Part shown: piece by piece, positions 15,705 to 23,346 of the stretch
Numbering within the stretch: position 1 is the stretch's first letter
Layout: every line of letters starts with the position of its first letter
NCBI RefSeq assembly: GCF_026340565.1
Contig: NZ_JAPEPB010000001.1
Coordinates: 5,618,501-5,682,500 of the forward strand
DNA length: 64,000 nt
DNA from: Kitasatospora sp. NBC_01287
GTDB taxonomy: Bacteria > Actinomycetota > Actinomycetes > Streptomycetales > Streptomycetaceae
Direction: 5' to 3'
The notes under the pieces: model-generated
Database searches by the model: none
The model's input: only the letters and a program-made list of their open reading frames with translations
Told to the model about the DNA's origin: nothing
Program-made: the position numbers and the translations under genes

Positions 15705-16697
15705 ATGGCCAAGGCAGTGGTGTTCGACGAGACCGGTGGGCCCGAGGTCCTGAAGATCGTGGAGGTGGAGCTCGGCGCGCCGGGGCCGGACGAGGTGCTG
15801 GTGCGGGTCGAGGCGCTCGGGCTGAACCGCGCGGAGGCGCTGTTCCGCGCGGGCGGCTACTTCTACCAGCCGGAACTGCCCGCCTCCCGGCTCGGGTACG
15901 AGGCCACCGGCGTGGTCGAGGCGGTCGGCGCGGAGGTCACCGCCTTCGCGGTCGGCGACCTGGTCAGCACCGCCGCGCTGGGGCACCTGAGCACGCACGG
16001 CGTCTACGGTGACCGGGTGCTGGTGCCGGAGGCCAACCTGATCCACCGCCCGGGCGGGAGCGGGATCGACGCGGTGACCGGTGTGGCCGTCTGGCTCTCG
16101 TACAGCACCGCGTACGGCGCGCTGGTGGAGCAGGGCGGGCTGCGGCCCGGGGACACGGTGCTGATCACGGCGGCCTCCAGCAGCGTGGGGGTGGCGGCGA
16201 TCCAGGTGGCCGGGCACCTGGGGGCGATTCCGGTGGCGGTCACCCGGACGGCGGCGAAGCGCGAGCAGCTGCTCAAGCTGGGCGCGGCACACGTGATCGC
16301 GCTGGACGAGGAGGACCTGCTGGAGCGGGTCGGCGAGATCACTGCGGGGCGGGGGGCCGAGCTGGTCTTCGACCCGGTGGCCGGGCCGGGGCTGGCCACC
16401 GTCGCGCAGGCGGTGGCCACCGGCGGGCTGCTGATCGTCTACGGCTGGCTGGACCCGCGCCCGGCCTCGCTGCCGGTCAACTGGGGTCTGCGCATTCTCG
16501 GTTACAACAACCTGGAGGTCGTCGGCGACCCGGTGGTTCGGCGGCGGGCGCAGCACTTCATCGACGCCGGGCTGCGAGCGGGGACGCTGGCGCCGGCGGT
16601 GGACCGGACCTTCGACCTGAGCGAGATCGTGGAGGCGCACCGGCACCTTGAGTCGAACGGGCAGGTGGGGAAGGTGGTGGTGACGGTGGCGCACTGA
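15705..16697 (+). CDS. Zinc-less quinone oxidoreductase (MDR family)
   Basis: A 330-residue medium-chain dehydrogenase/reductase: GroES-like N domain (EVLVRVEALGLNRAEALFRAG) and a Rossmann domain with nucleotide motif TAASSSVGVAAIQVAGHLG. It lacks the structural-zinc cysteine cluster, as do NADPH:quinone/enone reductases. The alternative annotation, zinc-dependent alcohol dehydrogenase, is less likely. ATG 15705 follows GGGGGA. Probably controlled by the divergent AraC regulator. Confidence 0.88.
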   Translation: MAKAVVFDETGGPEVLKIVEVELGAPGPDEVLVRVEALGLNRAEALFRAGGYFYQPELPASRLGYEATGVVEAVGAEVTAFAVGDLVSTAALGHLSTHGVYGDRVLVPEANLIHRPGGSGIDAVTGVAVWLSYSTAYGALVEQGGLRPGDTVLITAASSSVGVAAIQVAGHLGAIPVAVTRTAAKREQLLKLGAAHVIALDEEDLLERVGEITAGRGAELVFDPVAGPGLATVAQAVATGGLLIVYGWLDPRPASLPVNWGLRILGYNNLEVVGDPVVRRRAQHFIDAGLRAGTLAPAVDRTFDLSEIVEAHRHLESNGQVGKVVVTVAH

Positions 16698-16778
16698 CAG
16701 GGGCGCGCTGACGGTCGTGCAGTGACGGTCGTGCATTGACGGGGGACGGCGAGTGGGAGACGGAGGGTGGATAGCAGG

Positions 16779-16814
16779 TGACGGATGACAGAATCTGAAA
16801 TCTGTCATCCGTCA
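16779..16814. terminator. Bidirectional terminator between convergent genes
   Basis: A perfect 14-bp stem (TGACGGATGACAGA with its complement) and an 8-base loop ATCTGAAA. It lies between the rightward oxidoreductase and the leftward kinase gene. Confidence 0.8.
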
Positions 16815-16845
16815 GTGCGTCATCGCAGACCGTCAGCGAGTCTCG

Positions 16846-16880
16846 GTCAGCCGTCAGCCGTCAGCCGTCAGCCGTCAGCC
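16846..16880. repeat. Heptanucleotide repeat (GTCAGCC)5
   Basis: Five perfect copies of GTCAGCC next to the 3' end of the uridine kinase-like gene; non-coding. The motif GTCA also recurs in the adjacent hairpin. Confidence 0.9.
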
Positions 16881-16903
16881 GCCATCGCGCCACGGTCAAC
16901 GCG

Positions 16904-17551
16904 TCAAGCCCCGACCGCGACCCGCCCGCCCTGCCGGACCACGGCGCGCACCCGGGCCGCCGCCTCGTCGCCCGCGCAGGCGTCCGCGCCCAGCTCCACC
17001 TGCCGCGCCACGATGCCGCGTTCGGCGCGCATCAGCCGCCAGCCGCGCCGCAGCAGGTACGGGACGGACTTGCGGCCCTCGCGCACGTCACGGCGGAAGC
17101 GGCGCCAGGCCGTGGTCAGCGGGCGGTTGCGCAGGCAGAGGGCGGCGCCGAGCAGGCCTTCCGCCTCGCAGGCGGCGACCAGTTCGGCGGCGAAGATGCC
17201 CTCGGCGATGAAGGCGGGCGCGCCGTCCAGCTCCAGGGTGCGCGAGCCGGCTCGGCCGTTGGCGGGGATCGAGTAGACCGGGACCTCGGCCCGCCCGCCC
17301 GCCACCAGTTGCCGGATCGCGGCCAGCGCCTCGGCGCCGTGCCAGGAGAGCGGCGAGTCCCAGTCGGTGCCGGAGCCGTCGGGCAGCAGTGGCAGGCTGG
17401 GGTCGTCGCCGTCCTTGTAGAAGTCGTCGAGCTGCAGCACCGGCAGGGCCAGGCGCTCGGCCAGCGAGGACTTCCCCGACCCCGAGGGCCCGGAGAGCAG
17501 CACCACGCGGGCACGGGTGGGATGGGCGGGGTTCAGCGGCGAGACACTCAC
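16904..17551 (-). CDS. Uridine kinase-like P-loop kinase
   Basis: A 215-residue protein with a Walker A motif SGPSGSGKSS near the N terminus, LDDFYKDGDDP (substrate-binding aspartates) and the lid-like arginine-rich segment RRFRRDVREGRKS. Uridine kinases phosphorylate uridine/cytidine to the monophosphates for salvage. Being next to the deoC operon suits nucleoside metabolism. GTG 17551 is chosen; it is a short, atypical family member, so the substrate is provisional. Confidence 0.8.
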   Translation of the reverse strand: MSVSPLNPAHPTRARVVLLSGPSGSGKSSLAERLALPVLQLDDFYKDGDDPSLPLLPDGSGTDWDSPLSWHGAEALAAIRQLVAGGRAEVPVYSIPANGRAGSRTLELDGAPAFIAEGIFAAELVAACEAEGLLGAALCLRNRPLTTAWRRFRRDVREGRKSVPYLLRRGWRLMRAERGIVARQVELGADACAGDEAAARVRAVVRQGGRVAVGA

Positions 17552-17634
17552 GAGAAACCAGTCTGACGCATCAGGCGCCGTGCTCGGAACCCGCCGTCCT
17601 GGGGGGAAACGGAGAAGAAGGGGCGGGAACGGAG

Positions 17635-17672
17635 GACGGGCCCGCGCCAGGGGGGGTGGGCGCGGGCCCGTC
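17635..17672. terminator. Terminator of the deoC-aldehyde dehydrogenase operon
   Basis: A perfect 14-bp stem (GACGGGCCCGCGCC and its complement) with a 10-base G-rich loop, 80 bp downstream of the last dehydrogenase stop on the minus strand. Confidence 0.7.
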
Positions 17673-17751
17673 AGTGGCGCGTCCGGGCCCCTGGGGGGGA
17701 GAGGGGCACTGAGGACGGCCAGTTCGAGGCGGATGGTCCGGCGGGGCCGGG

Positions 17752-18651
17752 CTACTGGCCCATCGGGTGCCAGACCGTCTTGGTCTCCAGGAAGGAGAGT
17801 AGCCGGTTGGTACCCGGAGCAATGGTCCAGTCCTGCGCTGCCGGATCGAGAGCCGGGCGCAGCACCCGCTTCAATGTATCGGCCGCGGCCGCCTCCAGGA
17901 CAGCCGCCGCGCCCGGACCGTCGGAAGCGATCGCACCGGTCAGGTCCACCGCGTTGACGTCCTGGTGCGAGGCCAGTGTCGGCGCCAGGTCGGCGGTGCG
18001 GCCCGAGATGATGTTCACCACACCGCCGGGCAGGTCCGAGGTGGCGAGCACCTCGCCCAGTGACAGGGCCGGCAGCGGGGCGTCGGCGGCGGCCGCCACC
18101 ACGGCGGTGTTGCCGGTGGCGATCACCGGGGCGAGCACCGAGACCAGGCCGAGGAAGGAGTGCCCGTAGCCGGTCTGCGGGGCCACGATGCCCACCACGC
18201 CGGTCGGCTCCGGCACCGAGAGGTTGAAGAACGGCCCGGCCACCGGGTTGGCGGCGCCGGCGATCTGCGCCACCTTGTCGGTCCAGCCCGCGTACCAGAC
18301 CCAGCGGTCGATCGCCTGGTCCACCAGCGCCGCGGCCTTCTTGCCGCTCAGCCCCTCGGCCGCCGCCACCTCGGCGGCGAACTGCTCGCGCCGCCCCTGG
18401 AGCATCTCGGCCACCCGGTAGAGCACCTGGCCGCGGTTGTACGCCGTGGTCCCGGCCCAGCCCTTGACCGCCGCGCGGGCGGCGAGCACGGCGTCGCGGG
18501 TGTCCTTGCGGGTCCCGAGCGGCGCGTTGGCCAGCCACTGGCCCTGACTGTCGGTCACCTCGTACACCCGCCCGCTCTCGGAGCGCGGGAACTTCCCGCC
18601 GACGAACAGCTTGTAGGTCTTCATCACGTCAAGCCGGATGACATCAGACAT
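17752..18651 (-). CDS. Truncated, catalytically incomplete aldehyde dehydrogenase paralogue
   Basis: A 299-residue protein that aligns with the N-terminal NAD-binding half of aldehyde dehydrogenases (KTYKLFVGGKFPRSESG start, EPTGVVGIVAPQTGYGHSF, LPGGVVNIISGRT) but stops where the catalytic domain would begin: no ELGGK glutamate motif and no catalytic cysteine. ATG 18651 overlaps the upstream full-length dehydrogenase by 8 bp, so the two are cotranslated. It is probably a non-catalytic partner subunit rather than a decayed gene, since its frame is intact and such pairs recur in Streptomyces. Confidence 0.82.
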   Translation of the reverse strand: MSDVIRLDVMKTYKLFVGGKFPRSESGRVYEVTDSQGQWLANAPLGTRKDTRDAVLAARAAVKGWAGTTAYNRGQVLYRVAEMLQGRREQFAAEVAAAEGLSGKKAAALVDQAIDRWVWYAGWTDKVAQIAGAANPVAGPFFNLSVPEPTGVVGIVAPQTGYGHSFLGLVSVLAPVIATGNTAVVAAAADAPLPALSLGEVLATSDLPGGVVNIISGRTADLAPTLASHQDVNAVDLTGAIASDGPGAAAVLEAAAADTLKRVLRPALDPAAQDWTIAPGTNRLLSFLETKTVWHPMGQ

Positions 18652-20182
18652 CGAGATAGGCCTCCAGACCGTGCCGGCCACCCTCGCGGCCGTAGCCCGA
18701 CTCCTTGTAGCCGCCGAACGGCGAGGTCGGGTCGAACTTGTTGAAGGTGTTGGCCCACACCACGCCGGCCTTGAGCCGGTCCGCCATCCACAGGATGCGC
18801 GAGCCCTTCTCGGTCCAGACGCCGGCGGAGAGGCCGAACGGGGTGTTGTTGGCCTTGGCGACGGCCTCGTCCGGAGTGCGGAAGGTCAGCACCGACAGGA
18901 CCGGGCCGAAGACCTCCTCCTGGGCGATCCGGTGCGCCTGGCTGACGCCGGTGAACAGGGTCGGCCGGAACCAGTAGCCGGCGGACGGCAGTTCGCACTC
19001 GGGCGACCAGCGCTCGGCGCCCTCGGCCTCGCCCGCCTCGGTCAGCTCGGTGATCCGGGCCAGCTGGGCGGCGGAGTTGATCGCGCCGATGTCGGTGTTC
19101 TTGTCCAGCGGGTCGCCCAGCCGCAGCGTGCCGATCCGGCGCTTGAGCGCCTCCAGCAGCTCGTCCTGGACCGACTCCTGGACCAGCAGCCGGCTCCCCG
19201 CGCAGCAGACGTGGCCCTGGTTGAAGAAGATGCCGTTGACGATGCCCTCGACGGCCTGGTCGATCGGCGCGTCGTCGAAGACGATGTTGGCCGCCTTGCC
19301 GCCCAGCTCCAGCGACACCTTCTTGCGGCTGCCGGCCACCTGGCGGGCGATCGCGCGGCCCACGTTGGTCGAGCCGGTGAAGGCGACCTTGTTGACGTCC
19401 GGGTGCGCGGTGAGCGCGGCGCCGGTGCGGCCGTCGCCGGTGACGATGTTGACCACGCCCTTGGGCAGACCGGCCTGGCGGCAGATCTCGGCGAACCGCA
19501 GCGCGGTCAGCGGGGTGGTCTCGGCCGGCTTCAGCACGACGGTGTTGCCGGTGGCGAGCGCCGGGGCGATCTTCCAGGCCAGCATCATCAGCGGGAAGTT
19601 CCACGGGATGACCTGCGCGGCCACGCCGACCGGGCGCGGGTTCGCGCCGAAGCCGGCGAAGTCGAGCTTGTCGGCCCAGCCCGCGTAGTAGAAGAAGTGC
19701 GCGGCGACCATCGGCAGGTCGAAGTCGCGGGTCTCCCTGATCGGCTTGCCGTTGTCGATCGACTCCAGCACGGCCAGCTCGCGCGAGCGCTCCTGGATGA
19801 TCCGGGCGATCCGGAACAGGTACTTGGCCCGCTCGCTGCCCGGCAGCGCCGACCAGTCGCCGAACGCCTTGCGGGCGGCGGCGACGGCGCGGTCGACGTC
19901 CTCCGCGGTGCCCTGGGCGAACTCGGCCAGCACCTGCTCGGTGGCCGGGTTGACCGTCTTCAGCGCCTCGCTGCCGCTGGAGTCGGTGAACTCGCCGCCG
20001 ATGAAGTGGCCGTAGGAGGTGGCGATGTCGCCGGCCGCCGCGGGGGACTCGGGCGCGGGGGCGTAGGCGAAGAGGCCGGACCCGCGCGCCGGGGCAGCCT
20101 GGGCCGCCGCCGGGGCAGCCGGGACAGCCTGGGCCGCCGCCGGGCTCGCCGCGGCCTGCTCGGTCTTCTTGTTCTTGGCCAT
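18644..20182 (-). CDS. Aldehyde dehydrogenase of the deoC operon
   Basis: A 512-residue NAD(P)-dependent aldehyde dehydrogenase. Visible residues: N195 in VIPWNFPL, general base E292 in SLELGGKAA, and catalytic cysteine C326 in FNQGHVCCAGSR. An Ala/Pro-rich 50-residue N-terminal tail precedes the domain. It begins 5 bp after deoC, so it most likely oxidises the acetaldehyde released by deoxyribose-phosphate aldolase (inference from context). Confidence 0.9.
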   Translation of the reverse strand: MAKNKKTEQAAASPAAAQAVPAAPAAAQAAPARGSGLFAYAPAPESPAAAGDIATSYGHFIGGEFTDSSGSEALKTVNPATEQVLAEFAQGTAEDVDRAVAAARKAFGDWSALPGSERAKYLFRIARIIQERSRELAVLESIDNGKPIRETRDFDLPMVAAHFFYYAGWADKLDFAGFGANPRPVGVAAQVIPWNFPLMMLAWKIAPALATGNTVVLKPAETTPLTALRFAEICRQAGLPKGVVNIVTGDGRTGAALTAHPDVNKVAFTGSTNVGRAIARQVAGSRKKVSLELGGKAANIVFDDAPIDQAVEGIVNGIFFNQGHVCCAGSRLLVQESVQDELLEALKRRIGTLRLGDPLDKNTDIGAINSAAQLARITELTEAGEAEGAERWSPECELPSAGYWFRPTLFTGVSQAHRIAQEEVFGPVLSVLTFRTPDEAVAKANNTPFGLSAGVWTEKGSRILWMADRLKAGVVWANTFNKFDPTSPFGGYKESGYGREGGRHGLEAYLDV

Positions 20183-20187
20183 CGTGA

Positions 20188-21174
20188 TCAGTCCACCGTC
20201 ACGTAGTCGGGACCGGAGTACCGGCCGGTGCTGAGCTTCTGACGCTGCATCAGCAGGTCGTTGAGCAGGCTGGAGGCGCCGAAGCGGAACCAGTGCGGGC
20301 TCAGCCAGTCGTCGCCGAGCGTCTCGTTGACCATCACCAGGTACTTCATCGCGTCCTTGGTGGTCTTGATGCCGCCGGCCGGCTTCACGCCGATCTGGAC
20401 CCCGGTGGCCGCCTTGAAGTCGCGCACGGCCTCCAGCATCAGCAGGGTCACCGGGGGCGTGGCGTTGACCGTCACCTTGCCGGTGGAGGTCTTGATGAAG
20501 TCGGCGCCGGCCAGCATGGCCAGCCAGGAGGCACGGCGGACGTTGTCGTAGGTCTGCAGCTCACCGGTCTCGAAGATCACCTTGAGGTGGGCCGAGCTGC
20601 CGTCGGGCCGCACGCAGGCCTGCTTGACGGCGGTGATCTCGTCGAAGACGTCCAGGTACCGGCCGGAGAGGAAGGCGCCGCGGTCGATCACCATGTCGAT
20701 CTCGTCGGCCCCGGCGGCCACCGCGTCGGCGGTGTCGGCGAGCTTCACCGGGAGCGCGGCGCGCCCGGCGGGGAAGGCGGTGGCGACCGAGGCGACCTGG
20801 ATCCCGGTGCCGGCCACGGCCGCCTTCGCGGTGGCGACCATGTCCGGATAGACGCAGATCGCGGCGACCCGCGGAGCGGAGGGGTCGCTCGGGTCGGGGT
20901 GCTTCCCCTTGGCGCACAGGGAGCGCACCTTGCCGACCGTGTCCGCGCCCTCCAGCGTGGTCAGGTCGATCATCGAGATGGCGAGATCGATCGCGAAGGC
21001 CTTGGCCGTCGTCTTGATCGAACGCGTACCGAGGGAGGCGGCGCGGGCTTCCAGGCCGACGGCGTCGACGCCGGGCAGGCCGTGCAGGAAGCGGCGGAGC
21101 GAGGCCTCGGAGCTGGCGACGTCGCTCAGGCCGCCGCCCGCAGCGCCGGGGGCGTTGGCTGCAAGAGTGGACAT
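20188..21174 (-). CDS. deoC: Deoxyribose-phosphate aldolase
   Basis: A 328-residue DeoC enzyme that cleaves 2-deoxyribose 5-phosphate to glyceraldehyde 3-phosphate and acetaldehyde. The Schiff-base lysine is K228 in GADFIKTSTGK, and the phosphate-binding region is GVKPAGGI. It is longer than E. coli DeoC by an N-terminal ~60 residues, as usual in actinomycetes. First gene of a tight operon with two aldehyde dehydrogenase genes. GTG 21180 is an alternative leaderless start, exactly six bases after the -10 element. Confidence 0.93.
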   Translation of the reverse strand: MSTLAANAPGAAGGGLSDVASSEASLRRFLHGLPGVDAVGLEARAASLGTRSIKTTAKAFAIDLAISMIDLTTLEGADTVGKVRSLCAKGKHPDPSDPSAPRVAAICVYPDMVATAKAAVAGTGIQVASVATAFPAGRAALPVKLADTADAVAAGADEIDMVIDRGAFLSGRYLDVFDEITAVKQACVRPDGSSAHLKVIFETGELQTYDNVRRASWLAMLAGADFIKTSTGKVTVNATPPVTLLMLEAVRDFKAATGVQIGVKPAGGIKTTKDAMKYLVMVNETLGDDWLSPHWFRFGASSLLNDLLMQRQKLSTGRYSGPDYVTVD

Positions 21175-21186
21175 AGTCACCAGATC

Positions 21187-21205
21187 AGCATATCTACGCG
21201 CGTAG
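21187..21205 (-). promoter_or_regulatory. deoC promoter with nucleoside-regulon operator
   Basis: On the minus strand the palindrome CTACGCGCGTAG (21194-21205) is followed one base later by -10 TATGCT (21187-21192), then six bases to GTG 21180 (GTGACTATG). Same operator, same leaderless layout as add. Confidence 0.7.
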
Positions 21206-21395
21206 GCATAGGCCAGGGGGCCCCACTTTCGATGCGGGACCGAGATCCGGCGGGACCGGGCCCAGCAGCCGGGGTGCGTCCCGCGACCCTTCGCCGAGGT
21301 GGACATGCCGGTGCTGGCGGTCCTACTTCCCGCAGTGCCCGGCGGGAGCTCGGATCCCGGGGCGGAACCTCCGTCCGGCCCGGTAGAGCGCCGTC

Positions 21396-21407
21396 CTACG
21401 CGGGTAG
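21396..21407. promoter_or_regulatory. One-mismatch copy of the nucleoside operator
   Basis: CTACGCGGGTAG differs at a single base from CTACGCGCGTAG and lies 39 bp upstream of the small membrane protein gene at 21447. It could bring that gene into the same regulon, or be a chance GC-rich match. Confidence 0.35.
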
Positions 21408-21446
21408 CGTCCCGGTACGGGGAGGGGCGAGCGCGGAGGTGGCGCG

Positions 21447-21755
21447 GTGTTCGAGTCGGAGCGTTGGCCGCTGCTCTGGACCGGGTTCCTGCTGATCGCG
21501 GTGAGCGTGCGCCTGGCGGTCACGGTGCGCGGCCGCCGGTACCGGCGGCCCGGGTCGGGGCGGCGCCCCAGTCACCTGGAGTGGCTGCCGGGGCTGGCCG
21601 GACTGATCATGGTGGCCGACGAGGCCCCCCGGCTGCTGCGGGCGAGCGGTGCGGTGCTCACGGCGGGCGACGACCTGGCGGGCGTGGCCGGGGCGGCGGT
21701 GTTGGGCCTGCTGCTGTACGGCGGCTCGGTGGTGGCCCGGCGGCCGCGCGGTTGA
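21447..21755 (+). CDS. Small membrane protein, unknown function
   Basis: A 102-residue protein with about three membrane segments (WPLLWTGFLLIAVSVRLAVTV; LEWLPGLAGLIMVA; LAGVAGAAVLGLLLYGGSVV) separated by a basic loop. No family recognised. GTG 21447 has a GGAGGT-like site. It is divergent from deoC and converges on the ketoacyl synthase gene. Confidence 0.6.
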   Translation: MFESERWPLLWTGFLLIAVSVRLAVTVRGRRYRRPGSGRRPSHLEWLPGLAGLIMVADEAPRLLRASGAVLTAGDDLAGVAGAAVLGLLLYGGSVVARRPRG

Positions 21756-21791
21756 GCGCCGGGTCGGTCACCGCGGGCCGATCACCACGGA

Positions 21792-23096
21792 TCAGGTGGT
21801 CCGTCGGAAGGCGAGGACGGCGTTGTGGCCGCCGAACCCGAAGGAGTTGCTCAAGGCCACGTCCCTGTCCGGCAGTGCGCGGGGTGCGCCGGTGACGATG
21901 TCGAGGGGGTTGTCGTCGTCGGGGCTCCGGTGGCCGACGGTCGGGGGGATCAGCCCGTGGTGAAGGGTCAGGACGGTGGCGACGGCCTCCACACCGCCGG
22001 CGGCACCCTGCATGTGGCCCAGTGCTCCCTTGGGGGCGGTGACGGGCACGGTGCCGACGGCCGGCCCGAAGACCTTGGTCAGGGCCAGCACCTCGGCGGC
22101 GTCCCCCTGCGGGGTCGCGGTGGCGTGGGCGTTGACGTGCGCGACGTCGCCCGGTGCGGCACCGGCGTCGGTCAGTGCCTTGGTGATCGCGTCCACGATG
22201 CCCTCGCCGTCCGGCCGCGGCGTGACCATGTGGTGGGCGTCGGCGGATATGCCCCAGCCGGCCGCCTCGCAGTAGATCCTGGCGCCGCGGGCCAGCGCGT
22301 GCTCCTCGGCCTCCAGGACCAGCACGCCGGCGCCTTCACCGAGGACGAAGCCGTCGCGGTCCTTGTCGAAGGGGCGGGAGGCGTTCTCGGGGCTCTCCGC
22401 GCGGGACAGGGCCCGCATGGCGGTGAAGGAGGCCAGGACGGTCGGTGTGATGACCGCCTCGGTGCCGCCGGCGAGTATCACGTCCGCGTGACCGTCGCGG
22501 ATCCGGTCGATCGCCTGTCCGATCGCTTCGGTGCCGGACGCGCAGGCGGCGACGACGGTCCTGGCCTCGGCTCTGGCCCCGAGGTCGATGGCCACCTGGG
22601 CCGCCGCACCGTTGGGCACCACCATCGGCGCGGTGTGCGGGGACACGTGCCGCGCGCCGCGGGCCTGGAGCGTGTGGTCGGCGGCGACCAGCACCGGTGC
22701 TCCGCCGATGATCGTGCCGATCGACACCCCGACCCGCCGCGCGTCGAGCATGCCCCCGCGCGTCTGCGCGGGATCGAACCCGGCATCCGCCCACGCCTCC
22801 CGCGCGGCCAGGACCGCGAACTGCGAGCAGCGGTTGAGGGTGCGCGCCTGTCCGTGCGTCAGCCGCTCGGCGGGCTCCACCGCGCTCGGCGCCACGACCC
22901 GCACGGGGATCTCCTCGAACTCCTCGCCCGCCAGCGGCCGAACCCCGCACCTGCCCTCCAGCAGGCCCTGCCAGGTCGTGGACGCATCCGCCCCGAGCGG
23001 CGAGATCGCCCCCAACCCGGTGACGACGACCCTGCGCTTCCCGGCGGACGCAGGGCCGTTGACGTGGTGGGCGGGGAGGACTGGCGGGTTTGCCAC
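21792..23096 (-). CDS. fabF: Beta-ketoacyl-ACP synthase (KAS II type), solo
   Basis: A 434-residue condensing enzyme with the full KAS triad: C185 (VVAACASG), H324 (NAHATATP) and H361 (GALGHMQGAAG). It would extend acyl-ACP with malonyl-ACP. No ACP, malonyltransferase or partner synthase lies nearby, so it is a stand-alone paralogue rather than the housekeeping fab operon copy. GTG 23096 has an AAGGA site; the upstream region to 23200 is unusually AT-rich. A longer frame reaching 23183 is less likely. Confidence 0.88.
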   Translation of the reverse strand: MANPPVLPAHHVNGPASAGKRRVVVTGLGAISPLGADASTTWQGLLEGRCGVRPLAGEEFEEIPVRVVAPSAVEPAERLTHGQARTLNRCSQFAVLAAREAWADAGFDPAQTRGGMLDARRVGVSIGTIIGGAPVLVAADHTLQARGARHVSPHTAPMVVPNGAAAQVAIDLGARAEARTVVAACASGTEAIGQAIDRIRDGHADVILAGGTEAVITPTVLASFTAMRALSRAESPENASRPFDKDRDGFVLGEGAGVLVLEAEEHALARGARIYCEAAGWGISADAHHMVTPRPDGEGIVDAITKALTDAGAAPGDVAHVNAHATATPQGDAAEVLALTKVFGPAVGTVPVTAPKGALGHMQGAAGGVEAVATVLTLHHGLIPPTVGHRSPDDDNPLDIVTGAPRALPDRDVALSNSFGFGGHNAVLAFRRTT

Positions 23097-23346
23097 GGCG
23101 TGATCCTTCGCAGACGAATGGAACCGACGCGACAATGTATCCCGCTCTTGATCACCTTTCATCCGAATATGATCGATCGTCACCGAAGCAGCAATGGTGA
23201 ACCCTTGTCACCGGCACGCTCCTCGGCTCGCGCGAGGGGCCGGAGTTGGCCGCCGGGTGCGGACGGGAGCTCATCCACGCCGGCCGCTGCGCGAGCGGCC
23301 GCCGGCATCGCCGAGGCCGCCGGATCGCGGCGGCCCCGGCCTGATG

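Noticed and set aside
16846..16880. Five GTCAGCC units as a CRISPR-like array
   Set aside because: Units are contiguous 7-mers without spacers, so this is a microsatellite.
17752..18651. Short aldehyde dehydrogenase as a pseudogene
   Set aside because: The frame is intact, coupled to its neighbour, and ends cleanly, so it was kept as a gene.
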